Below, piece after piece: positions 22,799 to 41,024 of a stretch of 64,000 nucleotides of DNA (positions are counted from its first letter, which is position 1; each line of letters starts with the position of its first letter). Location of the stretch: contig NZ_BONO01000019.1 of NCBI RefSeq assembly GCF_016862755.1, positions 1-64,000 of the forward strand, in the 5' to 3' direction. Below the pieces are notes generated by a model. That model was not told where the DNA came from. It searched no databases and saw nothing but the letters and a program-made list of their open reading frames with translations. The DNA is from Cellulomonas pakistanensis (GTDB lineage Bacteria; Actinomycetota; Actinomycetes; Actinomycetales; Cellulomonadaceae). A program made the position numbers and the translations under genes.

Positions 22799-25759
22799 GT
22801 GCCGACCGCCACGTCCCTCCCCCCGGGCGCCGATCCCCGCACGCCGCCGGGCGCCGACGCCGCCGAGCTCGTCCGCGCGCTGCGCGCCGCCGTCGGGGGA
22901 GCGGTGGACGACTCGTCACGCCGCCGCGCGGAGTACTCCACCGACGCGTCGAACTACCGGGTGGTCCCGTCCGTCGTCGTGTTCCCGCGCGACGTGGACG
23001 ACGCCCTGGCCGCGCTGGAGGTCGCGCGCGGGCTCGGTGCCCCCGTGACGTCTCGCGGCGGCGGCACCTCCGTCGCCGGCAACGCCGTCGGCACGGGCGT
23101 CGTCCTCGACTGGTCCCGGCACGTGAACCGGGTGCTCGACGTCGACCCCGAGGCGCGCACCGCGCGCGTCGAGCCGGGCGTCGTCATGGCGATGCTCCAG
23201 CAGACCGCCGCGCCGCACGGGCTGCGGTTCGGCCCCGACCCGTCGACCCAGGCGCGCGCCACGCTCGGCGGGATGATCGGCAACAACGCCTGCGGGCCGC
23301 GCGCGGTGGCGTACGGGCGCACGGCGGACAACGTCCTCGAGCTCGACGTCGTCGACGGGCGGGGGCGGCGGTTCACCGCGGGGAAGGGCCTCGACCCGGT
23401 CGACGGCCTCGACGCGCTGGTTCGCGCGGAGATGGCGACGATCCGCACCGAGCTGGGCCGGTTCGGCCGCCAGGTGTCCGGGTACTCGCTCGAGCACCTG
23501 CTGCCGGAGAACGGCGCCGACCTGGCGAAGGCGCTGGTCGGCACCGAGGGCACGGTCGTCACGCTGCTCGGCGCGACCGTGCGGCTGGTGCCGGTGTCCG
23601 CCGCGCCGGTGCTCGTCGTCCTCGGCTACCCCGACATGGCGACCGCCGCGGACGCGGTGCCCGCGCTGCTGGCGCACAAGCCGCTGGCCGTCGAGGGCAT
23701 GGACGCCCGGCTCGTCGACGTCGTGCGCCGGGTCAAGGGCGCCGCCGCCGTGCCGCCGCTGCCCGAGGGCGCCGGCTGGCTGATGTGCGAGGTCGGCGGC
23801 GACACCGTGGACGACGCGCTCGCCCGCGCGCAGGCCCTCGCGGCCGACGCCGGCACCCGGGCGGTCGGCGTGTTCCCGCCCGGGCCCGAGGCGGCGGCGA
23901 TGTGGCGCATCCGCGAGGACGGCGCGGGCCTCGGCGGCCGGACGCCGTCCGGGGAGCAGGCCTGGCCCGGGTTCGAGGACTCCGCGGTCCCGCCCGAGCG
24001 GCTCGGCGCGTACCTGCGCGAGCTCGAGGCGCTCATGGCGCGGCACGGCGTCGACGGCCTGGCGTACGGGCACTTCGGCGACGGCTGCGTGCACCTCCGG
24101 CTCGACGTCCCGATGGAGCGGTCCGGTGACCCGATGCGCGCGTTCATGACGGACGCCGCGCACCTGGTCGCCTCGCACGGCGGCTCCCTGTCCGGCGAGC
24201 ACGGCGACGGCCGGGCCCGGTCCGAGCTGCTGCCGGTCATGTACTCCCCGGAGGCCATCGGCGCCTTCGAGGCGTTCAAGGCGCTGCTCGACCCCGACGA
24301 CCTGCTCAACCCCGGCGTGCTCGTCCGGCCCCGGCCGCTCGACGCCGACCTGCGCCGCCCGCACGCCCGGCCGGTCCCCGCGGGGCACGGCGGCTTCGCG
24401 TTCGGCCACGACCACGGGGACTTCACCACCGCGGTGCACCGGTGCGTGGGCGTCGGCAAGTGCCGCGCGGACTCGTCGGCGGCCGGCGGGTTCATGTGCC
24501 CGTCCTACCTCGCCACCAAGGACGAGAAGGACTCCACCCGCGGCCGCGCGCGCGTGCTGCAGGAGATGGCGAACGGCACGCTGGTGACCCGCGGCTGGTC
24601 CTCGCCCGAGGTGCACGACGTCCTCGACCTGTGCCTGTCCTGCAAGGCGTGCTCCTCGGACTGCCCGGCCGGGGTCGACATGGCCCAGTACAAGGCCGAG
24701 GTGCTGCACCGCACCTACCGCGGGCGGCTGCGCCCCGTGAACCACTACGCGCTCGGCTGGCTGCCGCGGTGGACCCGGCTCGTCACCGGGGTGCCCGGGC
24801 TCGCGCGGCTGGCCAACGCGGTGCTGGGCGTCCGGCCGCTGGCGAAGGTCGTGCTGAAGCTCGGCGGCATGGACACGCGCCGGGAGATGGTCTCGTTCGC
24901 GCCCGCGCCGTTCCGCGCGCGGGTCCGGCGGGGCGAGGTCGCGGCGCGCCGCGGCTCGGCGCCCGCGTCCCAGGGCGCGGGCGCGCTCTCGGTCACCGGC
25001 ACCTCCGGCCGCCCGCCGGTGCTGCTGTGGACCGACTCGTTCAGCGACGGCCTGGCGCCCTCGGTGCCCGTCGCCGCCGTGCAGGTCCTGCGCGCCGCCG
25101 GGTACGAGGTCCTGGTCCCCGAGCAGGAGGCCTGCTGCGGGCTCACCTGGATCTCGACCGGCCAGCTCGACGGCGCGCGCAAGCGGCTCACGCACCTGCT
25201 CGAGGTGCTCGGGCCGTACGCGGTGAACGGCGTGCCGATCGTCGGCCTCGAGCCGTCCTGCACGGCCGTGCTGCGCTCCGACCTGCTCGACCTGCTGCCC
25301 GACGACCCGCGCGCCGTCGCGGTCGCCCGGGCCACCCGGACGCTCGCCGAGCTGCTCACCGCCCCCGCGCCGGTCGGCCCGGGGGACCGGTGGCAGCTGC
25401 CCGACCTCTCGGACGTCACGGCGGTCGTGCAGCCGCACTGCCACCACCACAGCGTCATGACGTACACCGCGGACCGCACCCTGCTGACCGAGGCCGGGGC
25501 CTCGTTCTCGACGCTCGCCGGCTGCTGCGGGCTCGCGGGCAACTTCGGCATGGAGGCGGGGCACTACGACGTGTCGGTGCAGGTCGCCGAGCGGGCGCTG
25601 CTGCCGGCGCTGCGCGAGGCCGCGCCGGGCGACGTGTACCTGGCCGACGGGTACTCCTGCCGCACCCAGGCCGACCAGCTGGCGGGCGTCCGGGGCGTGC
25701 ACCTGGCCGAGCTGCTCGCGGCCCACCTGCCGGCGGCGGCCGAGCGGACGCCGAGGTAG
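22799..25759 (+). CDS. FAD/4Fe-4S 2-hydroxyacid dehydrogenase, YdiJ-like fusion
   Basis: A 986-residue protein joining a GlcD-like FAD part to a GlcF-like iron-sulfur part, the YdiJ arrangement. The FAD-binding motif is TSRGGGTSVAGNA (near residue 85), and the FAD-oxidase C-terminal region ends at LNPGVLVRPRPL. The ferredoxin-like section has Cys549 (CVGVGKC) and Cys612, 615, 618 and 622 (CLSCKACSSDCP). Two cysteine-rich CCG motifs follow, at 779-780 and 909-910. E. coli YdiJ oxidises D-2-hydroxyglutarate; D-lactate or another D-2-hydroxyacid is also possible. Electrons would pass to the respiratory chain. It precedes the rplJ leader, where many actinobacteria have rplK-rplA. Confidence 0.9.
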   Translation: MPTATSLPPGADPRTPPGADAAELVRALRAAVGGAVDDSSRRRAEYSTDASNYRVVPSVVVFPRDVDDALAALEVARGLGAPVTSRGGGTSVAGNAVGTGVVLDWSRHVNRVLDVDPEARTARVEPGVVMAMLQQTAAPHGLRFGPDPSTQARATLGGMIGNNACGPRAVAYGRTADNVLELDVVDGRGRRFTAGKGLDPVDGLDALVRAEMATIRTELGRFGRQVSGYSLEHLLPENGADLAKALVGTEGTVVTLLGATVRLVPVSAAPVLVVLGYPDMATAADAVPALLAHKPLAVEGMDARLVDVVRRVKGAAAVPPLPEGAGWLMCEVGGDTVDDALARAQALAADAGTRAVGVFPPGPEAAAMWRIREDGAGLGGRTPSGEQAWPGFEDSAVPPERLGAYLRELEALMARHGVDGLAYGHFGDGCVHLRLDVPMERSGDPMRAFMTDAAHLVASHGGSLSGEHGDGRARSELLPVMYSPEAIGAFEAFKALLDPDDLLNPGVLVRPRPLDADLRRPHARPVPAGHGGFAFGHDHGDFTTAVHRCVGVGKCRADSSAAGGFMCPSYLATKDEKDSTRGRARVLQEMANGTLVTRGWSSPEVHDVLDLCLSCKACSSDCPAGVDMAQYKAEVLHRTYRGRLRPVNHYALGWLPRWTRLVTGVPGLARLANAVLGVRPLAKVVLKLGGMDTRREMVSFAPAPFRARVRRGEVAARRGSAPASQGAGALSVTGTSGRPPVLLWTDSFSDGLAPSVPVAAVQVLRAAGYEVLVPEQEACCGLTWISTGQLDGARKRLTHLLEVLGPYAVNGVPIVGLEPSCTAVLRSDLLDLLPDDPRAVAVARATRTLAELLTAPAPVGPGDRWQLPDLSDVTAVVQPHCHHHSVMTYTADRTLLTEAGASFSTLAGCCGLAGNFGMEAGHYDVSVQVAERALLPALREAAPGDVYLADGYSCRTQADQLAGVRGVHLAELLAAHLPAAAERTPR

Positions 25760-25848
25760 GACGCGCGCGCCGAGGTCGGGTCCGGTGCGGTCCTCCCGCG
25801 GTGCGACGGTCCTCCCTCGGCGCTCGTGCACGCCGCCGGGCTGCGGAT

Positions 25849-25877
25849 TTGGGCCAGGCCGCCGCGTGCCGTACTCT
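25849..25877 (+). promoter_or_regulatory. Promoter of the rplJL operon
   Basis: TTGGGC (25849-25854), 17 bases, then TACTCT (25872-25877). Transcription would start near 25884, just before the L10 leader. Confidence 0.6.
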
Positions 25878-25884
25878 GGTCGTT

Positions 25885-25990
25885 GCCCAAGACCGCAGGT
25901 CGTCGGCCCCCGTGCTCTCCCCGCCTCCGTGGGGTGCGCGCGAGAGCCGCCCGAAGTCCCGCTCACGCGGAGGCCCGCGCAGGTGATCGA
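25885..25990 (+). promoter_or_regulatory. Ribosomal protein L10 leader
   Basis: The transcribed leader has CCAAGACCGCAGGTCG near its 5' end and GCCCGCGCAGGTGA near its 3' end, the two strands of the L10-binding kink-turn region seen in other rplJ leaders. Binding of L10 (or the L10-L12 complex) represses the operon. Identified by eye, not by a covariance model. Confidence 0.65.
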
Positions 25991-26025
25991 TGTTCGATGG
26001 TGACGCGTGCGAGCGCGTCCGCTGC

Positions 26026-26054
26026 GAGCCCCGGCGCCTGCGCCGGGGCTCTTT
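26026..26054 (+). terminator. Attenuator-type terminator before rplJ
   Basis: GAGCCCCGGCGC and GCGCCGGGGCTC with a tight loop, followed by TTT, lie between the L10 leader and the rplJ start. A full terminator here suggests attenuation in addition to translational control. Confidence 0.65.
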
Positions 26055-26107
26055 CCGTGCCGGGGCCGAGGACGACGCCCGGCGGCACCACCATCGGAAG
26101 GATTGCC

Positions 26108-26638
26108 ATGGCGAGGCCGGACAAGGCAGCCGCAGTCGCCGAGCTCACGGACCAGTTCCGCGACTCGAACGCTGCCGTGCTGACCGAGTACCGCGGGCTC
26201 ACCGTCGCGCAGCTCAAGCAGCTGCGCCGGTCGCTGAGCGGCAACGCGAACTACGCCGTGGTGAAGAACACGCTGACCGCGATCGCGGCCAAGGAAGCCG
26301 GTATCGAGGGGATCGCCGACGAGCTCAAGGGCCCGTCCGCCATCGCCTTCGTCACCGGTGACCCGGTCGAGGCCGCCAAGGGTCTGCGTGACTTCGCCAA
26401 GGCGAACCCCGCGCTGGTCATCAAGGGTGGTGTCCTCGACGGGCGCGCCCTGACCGCCGCGGACGTCACCAAGCTCGCGGACCTCGAGTCCCGCGAGGTC
26501 CTGCTGGCCAAGGCGGCCGGTGCGATGAAGGCCAAGCTGTTCCAGACGGCCTACCTCTTCACCGCGCCCGCCTCGAAGGCCGTGCGCACCGTCGAGGCGC
26601 TCCGCGCCCAGCAGGAGACTGCCGACACCGCGGCCTGA
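26108..26638 (+). CDS. rplJ: 50S ribosomal protein L10
   Basis: A 176-residue protein (E. coli 165). L10 forms the base of the ribosomal stalk, binding 23S rRNA through its N-terminal domain and L7/L12 dimers through its C-terminal helix. Recognisable stretches are [22 protein letters not shown] and [14 protein letters not shown]. The end is Ala-rich, as is usual in actinobacteria. GGAAGG lies before the ATG at 26108. It is preceded by its own leader and hairpin and followed by rplL after 81 bp. Confidence 0.97.
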   Translation: MARPDKAAAVAELTDQFRDSNAAVLTEYRGLTVAQLKQLRRSLSGNANYAVVKNTLTAIAAKEAGIEGIADELKGPSAIAFVTGDPVEAAKGLRDFAKANPALVIKGGVLDGRALTAADVTKLADLESREVLLAKAAGAMKAKLFQTAYLFTAPASKAVRTVEALRAQQETADTAA

Positions 26639-26719
26639 GCCACCCCGGCTCAGACGCTCCCCACACTCACCCCGCCGGTCGCCGTGACCGGAGGGGATCG
26701 ATCGGAAGGAACCGCCATC

Positions 26720-27112
26720 ATGGCGAAGCTCACCACCGCCGAGCTCATCGACGCGTTCAAGGAGCTCACCCTCATCGAGCTCTCCGAGTTCGTGAAGGCG
26801 TTCGAGGAGACCTTCGAGGTCACCGCCGCGGCCCCGGCCGCCGTCGCCGTCGCCCCGGCCGCCGGCGGTGCCGGTGCCGACGCCCCGGCCGAGGAGGAGA
26901 AGGACGAGTTCGACGTCATCCTCGAGGCCGCCGGCGACAAGAAGATCCAGGTCATCAAGGAGGTGCGCGGCCTCACCTCGCTCGGTCTGAAGGAGGCCAA
27001 GGACCTCGTCGACGGCGCGCCGAAGCCGGTCCTGGAGAACGTCAACAAGGAGACCGCGGACAAGGCCAAGGCCGCCCTCGAGGGCGCTGGCGCCACCGTC
27101 ACCCTCAAGTGA
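26720..27112 (+). CDS. rplL: 50S ribosomal protein L7/L12
   Basis: A 130-residue stalk protein (E. coli 121) that recruits and activates translational GTPases. It has the N-terminal dimerisation helix ([20 protein letters not shown]), a longer than usual Ala/Pro hinge (about residues 33-57) and the conserved C-terminal domain with [30 protein letters not shown] precedes the ATG. A strong hairpin 50 bp after the stop probably ends most rplJL transcripts. Confidence 0.97.
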   Translation: MAKLTTAELIDAFKELTLIELSEFVKAFEETFEVTAAAPAAVAVAPAAGGAGADAPAEEEKDEFDVILEAAGDKKIQVIKEVRGLTSLGLKEAKDLVDGAPKPVLENVNKETADKAKAALEGAGATVTLK

Positions 27113-27161
27113 CCCGCTCCGGGTCCGGCGCGCTCGCGCGCTGAGACCCGGGTCGCCTCGC

Positions 27162-27200
27162 GCGCAGGCCCGTACCCCCTGGTGGGGTGCGGGCCTGCGC
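27162..27200 (+). terminator. Terminator between rplL and rpoB
   Basis: Arms of 17 bp (GCGCAGGCCCGTACCCC and partner, one G-T wobble) with a CTGGT loop. It separates rplJL from rpoBC, which then needs its own promoter. Confidence 0.75.
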
Positions 27201-27223
27201 CGTGCGCGGGGCCGCCCGCGCGA

Positions 27224-27286
27224 GGGTGCACGAGACACGTCGAGCGTGCCGTCGCTGAGGGCACCCTCGACGTGTCTCGTGCACCC
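27224..27286. repeat. Intergenic palindromic repeat, copy B
   Basis: Arms of 27 bp differing at one position, loop GTCGCTGAG. Each arm reads GGGTGCAC, then GAGACACGTCGAG, then a GTGCC end. It stands 24 bp beyond the rplL terminator and about 150 bp before the rpoB promoter. Confidence 0.9.
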
Positions 27287-27437
27287 CCGTGGTGGCCCGC
27301 GGCGGCGCGCGGAATGCGCGCGGGGGAGGGGGTGTTGCAGATCCGTGGAGGCACGACGGCGTGCCCCGGTTCGGACCGCGCAGGCCCGGCGCGCCGCTCG
27401 CCCACCAGGTGTGGCGCACGCCCCATACCACGAGCGC

Positions 27438-27466
27438 TGGACTTGCCGCCACGTCTGTACTACGCT
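27438..27466 (+). promoter_or_regulatory. Probable rpoB promoter
   Basis: TGGACT (27438-27443), 17 bases, then TACGCT (27461-27466), about 140 bases before the start. TTGCCG with TAGCGC five bases downstream is an overlapping alternative. The rest of the 501-bp gap contains the rplL terminator, copy B and an untranslated leader. Confidence 0.5.
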
Positions 27467-27613
27467 AGCGCTTTGCGCTGGCCTGTGCCCGCGACCCCGT
27501 ATAACCCGCGCCCGACGGCATCGTAGTACGCGATGCCCGCAGGGCCTGAGGCCGGGGGGTCGCGAACCGCCGGGCCCGTCGCAGGGAACTCGATCTGCTG
27601 GGAAGGACCCCTC

Positions 27614-31120
<3,507 letters not shown>

Positions 31121-31241
31121 CGCCGAGCGTCCGCCGGCCCCCTCACCGGGGCCGGCGGGCCGCCCGCACCCCTTGCAGCATCTCCATTCCGCCGGACGCA
31201 GGCGCCCCGAGCGCCCCGGCATGCGAAGGAAGTAGGACCCC

Positions 31242-35111
<3,870 letters not shown>

Positions 35112-35129
35112 TCGAGACCCTCATCCGGT

Positions 35130-35174
35130 CCGAGGGGGTCCGGCCGCGCCGCGTGCGCGACCGGGCCCCCTCGG
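35130..35174 (+). terminator. Terminator 1 after rpoC
   Basis: CCGAGGGGGTCCGG and CCGGGCCCCCTCGG (one G-T wobble) around a 17-base loop, 18 bases after the rpoC stop. Confidence 0.65.
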
Positions 35175-35180
35175 CCGTGC

Positions 35181-35210
35181 GGGGCCGCGCGGGAACACCC
35201 GCGCGGTCCC
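35181..35210 (+). terminator. Terminator 2 after rpoC
   Basis: GGGGCCGCGCGGG, AACA, CCCGCGCGGTCCC: 13-bp arms with one wobble, seven bases beyond the first hairpin. Confidence 0.65.
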
Positions 35211-35255
35211 CGCTGTTGTGATGGACGTCCCACCGTCCGACCGTCACCAGGTGCT

Positions 35256-35284
35256 TTGACCCTGGGGTGACGGCCGAGTAACGT
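35256..35284 (+). promoter_or_regulatory. Promoter of the str operon
   Basis: TTGACC (35256-35261), exactly 17 bases, then TAACGT (35279-35284). It is one of the best sigma-70-type promoters in the window. It gives a leader of about 265 bases before rpsL, in which no other gene is seen. Confidence 0.8.
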
Positions 35285-35323
35285 GGGACACCGTGCCCGC
35301 GCCGTCGGGCTCTCGCGCGCGCT

Positions 35324-35340
35324 CACGTGGTCACCACGTG
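35324..35340. repeat. Palindrome in the rpsL leader
   Basis: CACGTGGT, C, ACCACGTG: a perfect 8-bp palindrome about 35 bases after the predicted transcription start. It could form an mRNA hairpin or bind a protein. Confidence 0.5.
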
Positions 35341-35557
35341 GGGCGCCGGGTGGATCGCCCCCCACCGCACCCGTCCCCGGACCTCCGGGACCCGGTGTGC
35401 GGAGCAGGACGGGGTCGACACGCCCGGGTGCGGGGGCCGGAGCGGGACGCAAGACCTCTCGGGGTAGTCGCGCGACGGGCGACGATCCGGACCATTGCCG
35501 GCCGTCCAGGGTGACGGGTGCCGGTCAGACCAGACTCATCAACAAGACGGAGACGTA

Positions 35558-35926
35558 GTGCCTACGATCCAGCAGCTGGTCCGCAAGGGCCGGCAGGCGA
35601 AGACGAACAAGTCGAAGACGCCTGCCCTCAAGGGCAGCCCGCAGCGGCGCGGTGTGTGCACCCGCGTCTACACGACCACCCCGAAGAAGCCGAACTCGGC
35701 TCTCCGCAAGGTCGCGCGCGTCAAGCTCTCCTCGGGCATCGAGGTCACCGCGTACATCCCCGGTGAGGGCCACAACCTGCAGGAGCACTCGATCGTGCTC
35801 GTGCGCGGCGGTCGTGTGAAGGACCTCCCCGGTGTGCGCTACAAGATCATCCGTGGTGCTCTGGACACCCAGGGCGTGAAGAACCGTAAGCAGGCGCGCA
35901 GCCGCTACGGCGCGAAGAAGGGCTGA
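35558..35926 (+). CDS. rpsL: 30S ribosomal protein S12
   Basis: A 122-residue decoding-centre protein (E. coli 124). It carries the conserved [21 protein letters not shown] and [20 protein letters not shown]. Lysines are present at both sites where changes give streptomycin resistance, so the gene looks wild type. The GTG at 35558 follows GACGGAGA. It is the first gene of str, five bases upstream of rpsG. Confidence 0.98.
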   Translation: MPTIQQLVRKGRQAKTNKSKTPALKGSPQRRGVCTRVYTTTPKKPNSALRKVARVKLSSGIEVTAYIPGEGHNLQEHSIVLVRGGRVKDLPGVRYKIIRGALDTQGVKNRKQARSRYGAKKG

Positions 35927-35930
35927 ACCG

Positions 35931-36401
35931 ATGCCTCGTAAGGGTCCCGCCCCCCGCCGGCCGCTGATCGTCGACCCCGTCTACGGCTCGCCGGTCGTCA
36001 CGCAGCTCATCAACAAGGTCCTCCTCGACGGCAAGAAGTCCGTCGCCGAGGCCATCGTCTACGGCGCGCTCGAGGGCGTCCGCGAGAAGACCCAGGGCGA
36101 CCCGGTCGTCGTGCTGAAGCGCGCGCTGGACAACGTCCGCCCGTCGCTCGAGGTCCGCTCCCGCCGCGTCGGTGGCGCCACCTACCAGGTCCCGGTCGAG
36201 GTCCGCCCCGTCCGCCAGACCACGCTCGCGCTGCGCTGGCTCACGGACTACTCGCGCGCTCGCCGCGAGAAGACCATGACCGAGCGCCTCATGAACGAGA
36301 TCCTCGACGCCAGCAACGGCCTGGGCGCCGCGGTGAAGCGCCGCGAGGACATGCACAAGATGGCCGAGTCCAACAAGGCGTTCGCCCACTACCGCTGGTA
36401 A
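35931..36401 (+). CDS. rpsG: 30S ribosomal protein S7
   Basis: A 156-residue primary binder of the 16S rRNA 3' domain. It starts [29 protein letters not shown] in short segments and ends with AFAHYRW, the usual length outside enterobacteria. It is four bases downstream of rpsL, so the two are probably translationally coupled. In E. coli S7 is the autoregulator of str; whether this holds here cannot be seen. Confidence 0.98.
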   Translation: MPRKGPAPRRPLIVDPVYGSPVVTQLINKVLLDGKKSVAEAIVYGALEGVREKTQGDPVVVLKRALDNVRPSLEVRSRRVGGATYQVPVEVRPVRQTTLALRWLTDYSRARREKTMTERLMNEILDASNGLGAAVKRREDMHKMAESNKAFAHYRW

Positions 36402-36443
36402 TCCCAGCAGTAGGGCGGACCCCACTACCGAGGGGCTGAACCT

Positions 36444-38561
36444 GTGGCACTGGACGTGCTCACGGACCTGAACAAGGTCCGGAACATCGGCATCATGGCG
36501 CACATCGATGCCGGCAAGACCACGACGACCGAGCGGATCCTGTACTACACGGGCGTCAACTACAAGATCGGCGAGACCCACGACGGCGCGTCGACCACGG
36601 ACTGGATGGAGCAGGAGCAGGAGCGTGGCATCACGATCACGTCCGCTGCTGTGACCGCCTTCTGGAACAAGGGCAAGTCGAACGAGACGCAGATCAACGT
36701 CATCGACACCCCCGGTCACGTGGACTTCACCGTCGAGGTGGAGCGCTCGCTGCGCGTGCTCGACGGCGCGGTCGCGGTGTTCGACGGCAAGGAGGGCGTG
36801 GAGCCCCAGTCGGAGACCGTGTGGCGCCAGGCCGACAAGTACGAGGTCCCCCGCATCTGCTTCGTCAACAAGATGGACAAGCTGGGCGCGGACTTCTACT
36901 TCACGGTCGACACGATCGTGAACCGCCTCAAGGCCAAGCCGCTGGTCATCCAGCTGCCGATCGGCTCCGAGAACGACTTCATCGGCGTCGTCGACCTGGT
37001 CGAGATGCGCGCGCTCGTGTGGCGCGGCGAGACCGAGATGGGCGCGAAGTACGAGATCGAGGAGATCCCGGCCGACCTCCAGGAGCGGGCCGAGCAGTTC
37101 CGCAGCGAGCTGCTCGAGGCCGTCGCCGAGACGGACGACGAGCTGCTCGAGAAGTTCCTGGGCGGTGAGGAGCTCACGGTCGCCGAGATCAAGGCCGGCA
37201 TCCGCAAGCTCACCATCTCCGGCGAGGCCTTCCCGGTCCTCTGCGGCTCGGCGTTCAAGAACAAGGGCGTCCAGCCCATGCTCGACGCCGTCGTCGACTA
37301 CCTCCCGTCGCCCCTCGACGTCCCGGCCATCCAGGGCCACGACGTCAAGGACGCGGACGTCGTCATCGAGCGCCACCCGGACGCCACCGAGCCGTTCTCG
37401 GCCCTGGCGTTCAAGATCGCCGCGCACCCGTTCTTCGGCAAGCTCACCTTCATCCGCGTGTACTCGGGGAAGGTCGTGCAGGGCGCCCAGGTCATGAACT
37501 CGACCAAGGGCAAGAAGGAGCGCATCGGGAAGATCTTCCAGATGCACGCCAACAAGGAGAACCCGGTCGACGAGGCGACGGCCGGCCACATCTACGCGTT
37601 TATCGGCCTGAAGGACGTCACCACCGGTGACACCCTGTCGGACATGGGCTCGCAGGTCATCCTCGAGTCGATGACCTTCCCCGAGCCGGTCATCGACGTG
37701 GCCATCGAGCCGAAGACGAAGGCCGACCAGGAGAAGCTCTCCACGGCGATCCAGAAGCTCGCTGAGGAGGACCCGACCTTCCGCGTCCGCCTGGACGAGG
37801 AGACCGGCCAGACCGTCATCGGCGGCATGGGCGAGCTCCACCTCGACATCCTCGTCGACCGCATGCGGCGCGAGTTCAAGGTCGAGGCGAACGTCGGCAA
37901 GCCGCAGGTGGCGTACCGCGAGACGATCCGCCGCAAGGTGGAGAAGATCGACTACACGCACAAGAAGCAGACGGGTGGCTCGGGCCAGTTCGCGAAGGTC
38001 CAGATGACCTTCGAGCCGCTGGAGTCCGAGGACGGCGAGCTGTACGCGTTCGAGAACGCGGTCACCGGTGGTCGCGTCCCGCGCGAGTACATCCCGTCGG
38101 TCGACCAGGGCATCCAGAGCGCCATGCAGCTCGGCGTGCTGGCCGGCTTCCCGCTGGTCGGCATCAAGGCCACGCTGCTCGACGGTGCGGCGCACGACGT
38201 CGACTCGTCCGAGATGGCGTTCAAGATCGCCGGCTCGATGATCCTCAAGGAGGCCGTCCGCAAGGCGGACCCGGTCCTCCTAGAGCCGGTCATGGCCGTC
38301 GAGGTGCGGACGCCCGAGGACTACATGGGCGACGTCATCGGCGACATCAACTCGCGTCGCGGCATGATCCAGTCCATGGAGGACGCGACGGGCGTGAAGG
38401 TGATCCGCGCCCAGGTGCCGCTCTCCGAGATGTTCGGCTACGTCGGCGACCTGCGGTCCAAGACCCAGGGTCGTGCGGTGTACTCGATGCAGTTCGACAG
38501 CTACGCCGAGGTTCCTCGGAATGTTGCCGACGAGATCATCAAGAAGACCCGGGGCGAGTAG
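36444..38561 (+). CDS. fusA: Elongation factor G
   Basis: A 705-residue GTPase that moves tRNA and mRNA after peptide bond formation. The G domain has [13 protein letters not shown] (P-loop), DTPGHVDF and [10 protein letters not shown]. Domains III to V follow at normal length (E. coli 704), ending in [20 protein letters not shown]. The GTG start is 42 bp after rpsG with GAGGGG upstream. A hairpin lies downstream, before tuf. Confidence 0.98.
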   Translation: MALDVLTDLNKVRNIGIMAHIDAGKTTTTERILYYTGVNYKIGETHDGASTTDWMEQEQERGITITSAAVTAFWNKGKSNETQINVIDTPGHVDFTVEVERSLRVLDGAVAVFDGKEGVEPQSETVWRQADKYEVPRICFVNKMDKLGADFYFTVDTIVNRLKAKPLVIQLPIGSENDFIGVVDLVEMRALVWRGETEMGAKYEIEEIPADLQERAEQFRSELLEAVAETDDELLEKFLGGEELTVAEIKAGIRKLTISGEAFPVLCGSAFKNKGVQPMLDAVVDYLPSPLDVPAIQGHDVKDADVVIERHPDATEPFSALAFKIAAHPFFGKLTFIRVYSGKVVQGAQVMNSTKGKKERIGKIFQMHANKENPVDEATAGHIYAFIGLKDVTTGDTLSDMGSQVILESMTFPEPVIDVAIEPKTKADQEKLSTAIQKLAEEDPTFRVRLDEETGQTVIGGMGELHLDILVDRMRREFKVEANVGKPQVAYRETIRRKVEKIDYTHKKQTGGSGQFAKVQMTFEPLESEDGELYAFENAVTGGRVPREYIPSVDQGIQSAMQLGVLAGFPLVGIKATLLDGAAHDVDSSEMAFKIAGSMILKEAVRKADPVLLEPVMAVEVRTPEDYMGDVIGDINSRRGMIQSMEDATGVKVIRAQVPLSEMFGYVGDLRSKTQGRAVYSMQFDSYAEVPRNVADEIIKKTRGE

Positions 38562-38617
38562 TCCCACAGGTCGAACCAAGAACGACCACCCAAACCGACC
38601 CGTAGGACCGCACGTCC

Positions 38618-38642
38618 GCGGGGGGCCGCTCCGGCCCCCCGC
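38618..38642 (+). terminator. Hairpin between fusA and tuf
   Basis: GCGGGGGGCC and GGCCCCCCGC with a GCTCC loop, in a 123-bp spacer. It may cause partial termination so that tuf is also expressed from a separate start; no clear tuf promoter is seen. Confidence 0.6.
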
Positions 38643-38684
38643 ATCGTTCGGCAATCTCTACACCAGAGTCCTGAGGAGGACCCA

Positions 38685-39875
<1,191 letters not shown>

Positions 39876-39902
39876 TCTGACCCCTCCGGGGGACTGATCC
39901 AC

Positions 39903-39940
39903 CAGCAGGGCCCGGGTGCTTCGGCACCCGGGCCCTGCTG
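39903..39940 (+). terminator. UUCG-loop terminator after tuf
   Basis: CAGCAGGGCCCGGGTGC, TTCG, and the exact complement: a 17-bp perfect stem capped by a stable UUCG tetraloop, 27 bases after the tuf stop. Confidence 0.9.
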
Positions 39941-39966
39941 CGTTCCCGGCCGCCGCCGGCGCCCCC

Positions 39967-40027
39967 GGTGCACGGGACACGTCGAGGGTGCCCACACTGA
40001 GGGCACTCTCGACGTGTCTCGTGCACC
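39967..40027. repeat. Intergenic palindromic repeat, copy C
   Basis: Arms of 27 bp with two mismatches, loop ACACTGA. The arms contain GGTGCACGGGACACGTCGAG followed by GGTGCCC. It starts 27 bp after the tuf terminator and stands just upstream of the AbiEi-like gene, which has copy D at its other end. Confidence 0.9.
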
Positions 40028-40099
40028 CTGGCAAGGACGCGGGCAACTGGGCCTGTGGACAACCGGTCCGACCACCCTCTCGCGCGGGAGGGTGGGTGC

Positions 40100-41017
40100 G
40101 TGGACGGCGACGTGCAGGTGCTGACGGCGGAGGACGAGGCGCGGACCGGGCTGTCGGGTGCGGATCTGCGCGATGCGCGCGACTCCGGGTCGCTCGTGCG
40201 CGTCCGGTACGGGGCCTACGCCGACGCGGACGGGTGGGCGGCGTTGGACGCCGACGGTCGCTACCGGGCCCTGGTGGTCGCCGCGTCCCGGAGGATGCGG
40301 GACGCGGTCTTCAGCCACGCGTCCGCAGCCGCCCTGTGGCGCCTCCCGCGCCTGGGCGCTTGGCCGCAGGGCGTCGAGGTGCTGGTCGGCGCGTCGTCGA
40401 CGGTGCGGTCGTCCCGCGGCGTGGTCCGGCACCGGACGGCACGTCCGCCTGCCGTCGCGCTCCGGGACGGCGTGCGCGTGACGGCGGCCGCGCGGACCGT
40501 GCTCGACCTGGCCCGCCGGGACCGGTTCGCGGCGGCGCTCGTGGCCGCGGACCACGCGCTGCGCACCGGCGTGGCCACCCCGGACGAGCTGCGGTGCGAG
40601 TCGGAGGCCGCCGGGGGTGAGCCCGGCGTGCGTCGCGCCCGTCGGGTCGTCGCGGAGGCGCGCGCCGAGGCGGAGTCGCCGGGGGAGTCGCTGAGCCGCG
40701 CCCGCATGATCGAGCTCGGGGTGCCGCGACCGGTCCTGCAGCACGAGCTCCGCGACGGCGACGGTCTTGTCGCGCGGGTCGACTTCTGGTGGGCGGACCT
40801 CGGTCTCGTCGGCGAGTTCGACGGTCGCCTGAAGTACCGGACGGACGGCGTGGCCGACCGCCGTGCCGTCGAGGAGCGGCTGTGGGCCGAGAAGCAGCGC
40901 GAGGACAGGGTGCGCGCGCTGGGTCGGCGGGTGGTCCGGTGGACCTGGGCGGACGCCCTGGACGCGAACCACCTCGCGACCCGCCTCACCACGGCGGGCC
41001 TGCGCCCGGCACGGTGA
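40100..41017 (+). CDS. AbiEi-like / DUF559-type nuclease-fold protein
   Basis: A 305-residue protein of two parts. The N-terminal third ([25 protein letters not shown], then [13 protein letters not shown]) resembles the winged-helix AbiEi antitoxin-like domain found in many actinobacterial proteins. The C-terminal part has [20 protein letters not shown] (Asp228, Glu239, Lys245), a PD-(D/E)XK pattern as in DUF559/Vsr-like nucleases, and ends [12 protein letters not shown]. No toxin gene is adjacent. The GTG at 40100 has GGGAGGG upstream; a GTG at 40055 is in frame. The gene lies between two near-identical palindromes inside the tuf-rpsJ gap. Its cellular role is unknown. Confidence 0.8.
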   Translation: MDGDVQVLTAEDEARTGLSGADLRDARDSGSLVRVRYGAYADADGWAALDADGRYRALVVAASRRMRDAVFSHASAAALWRLPRLGAWPQGVEVLVGASSTVRSSRGVVRHRTARPPAVALRDGVRVTAAARTVLDLARRDRFAAALVAADHALRTGVATPDELRCESEAAGGEPGVRRARRVVAEARAEAESPGESLSRARMIELGVPRPVLQHELRDGDGLVARVDFWWADLGLVGEFDGRLKYRTDGVADRRAVEERLWAEKQREDRVRALGRRVVRWTWADALDANHLATRLTTAGLRPAR

Positions 41018-41024
41018 CGACGAC

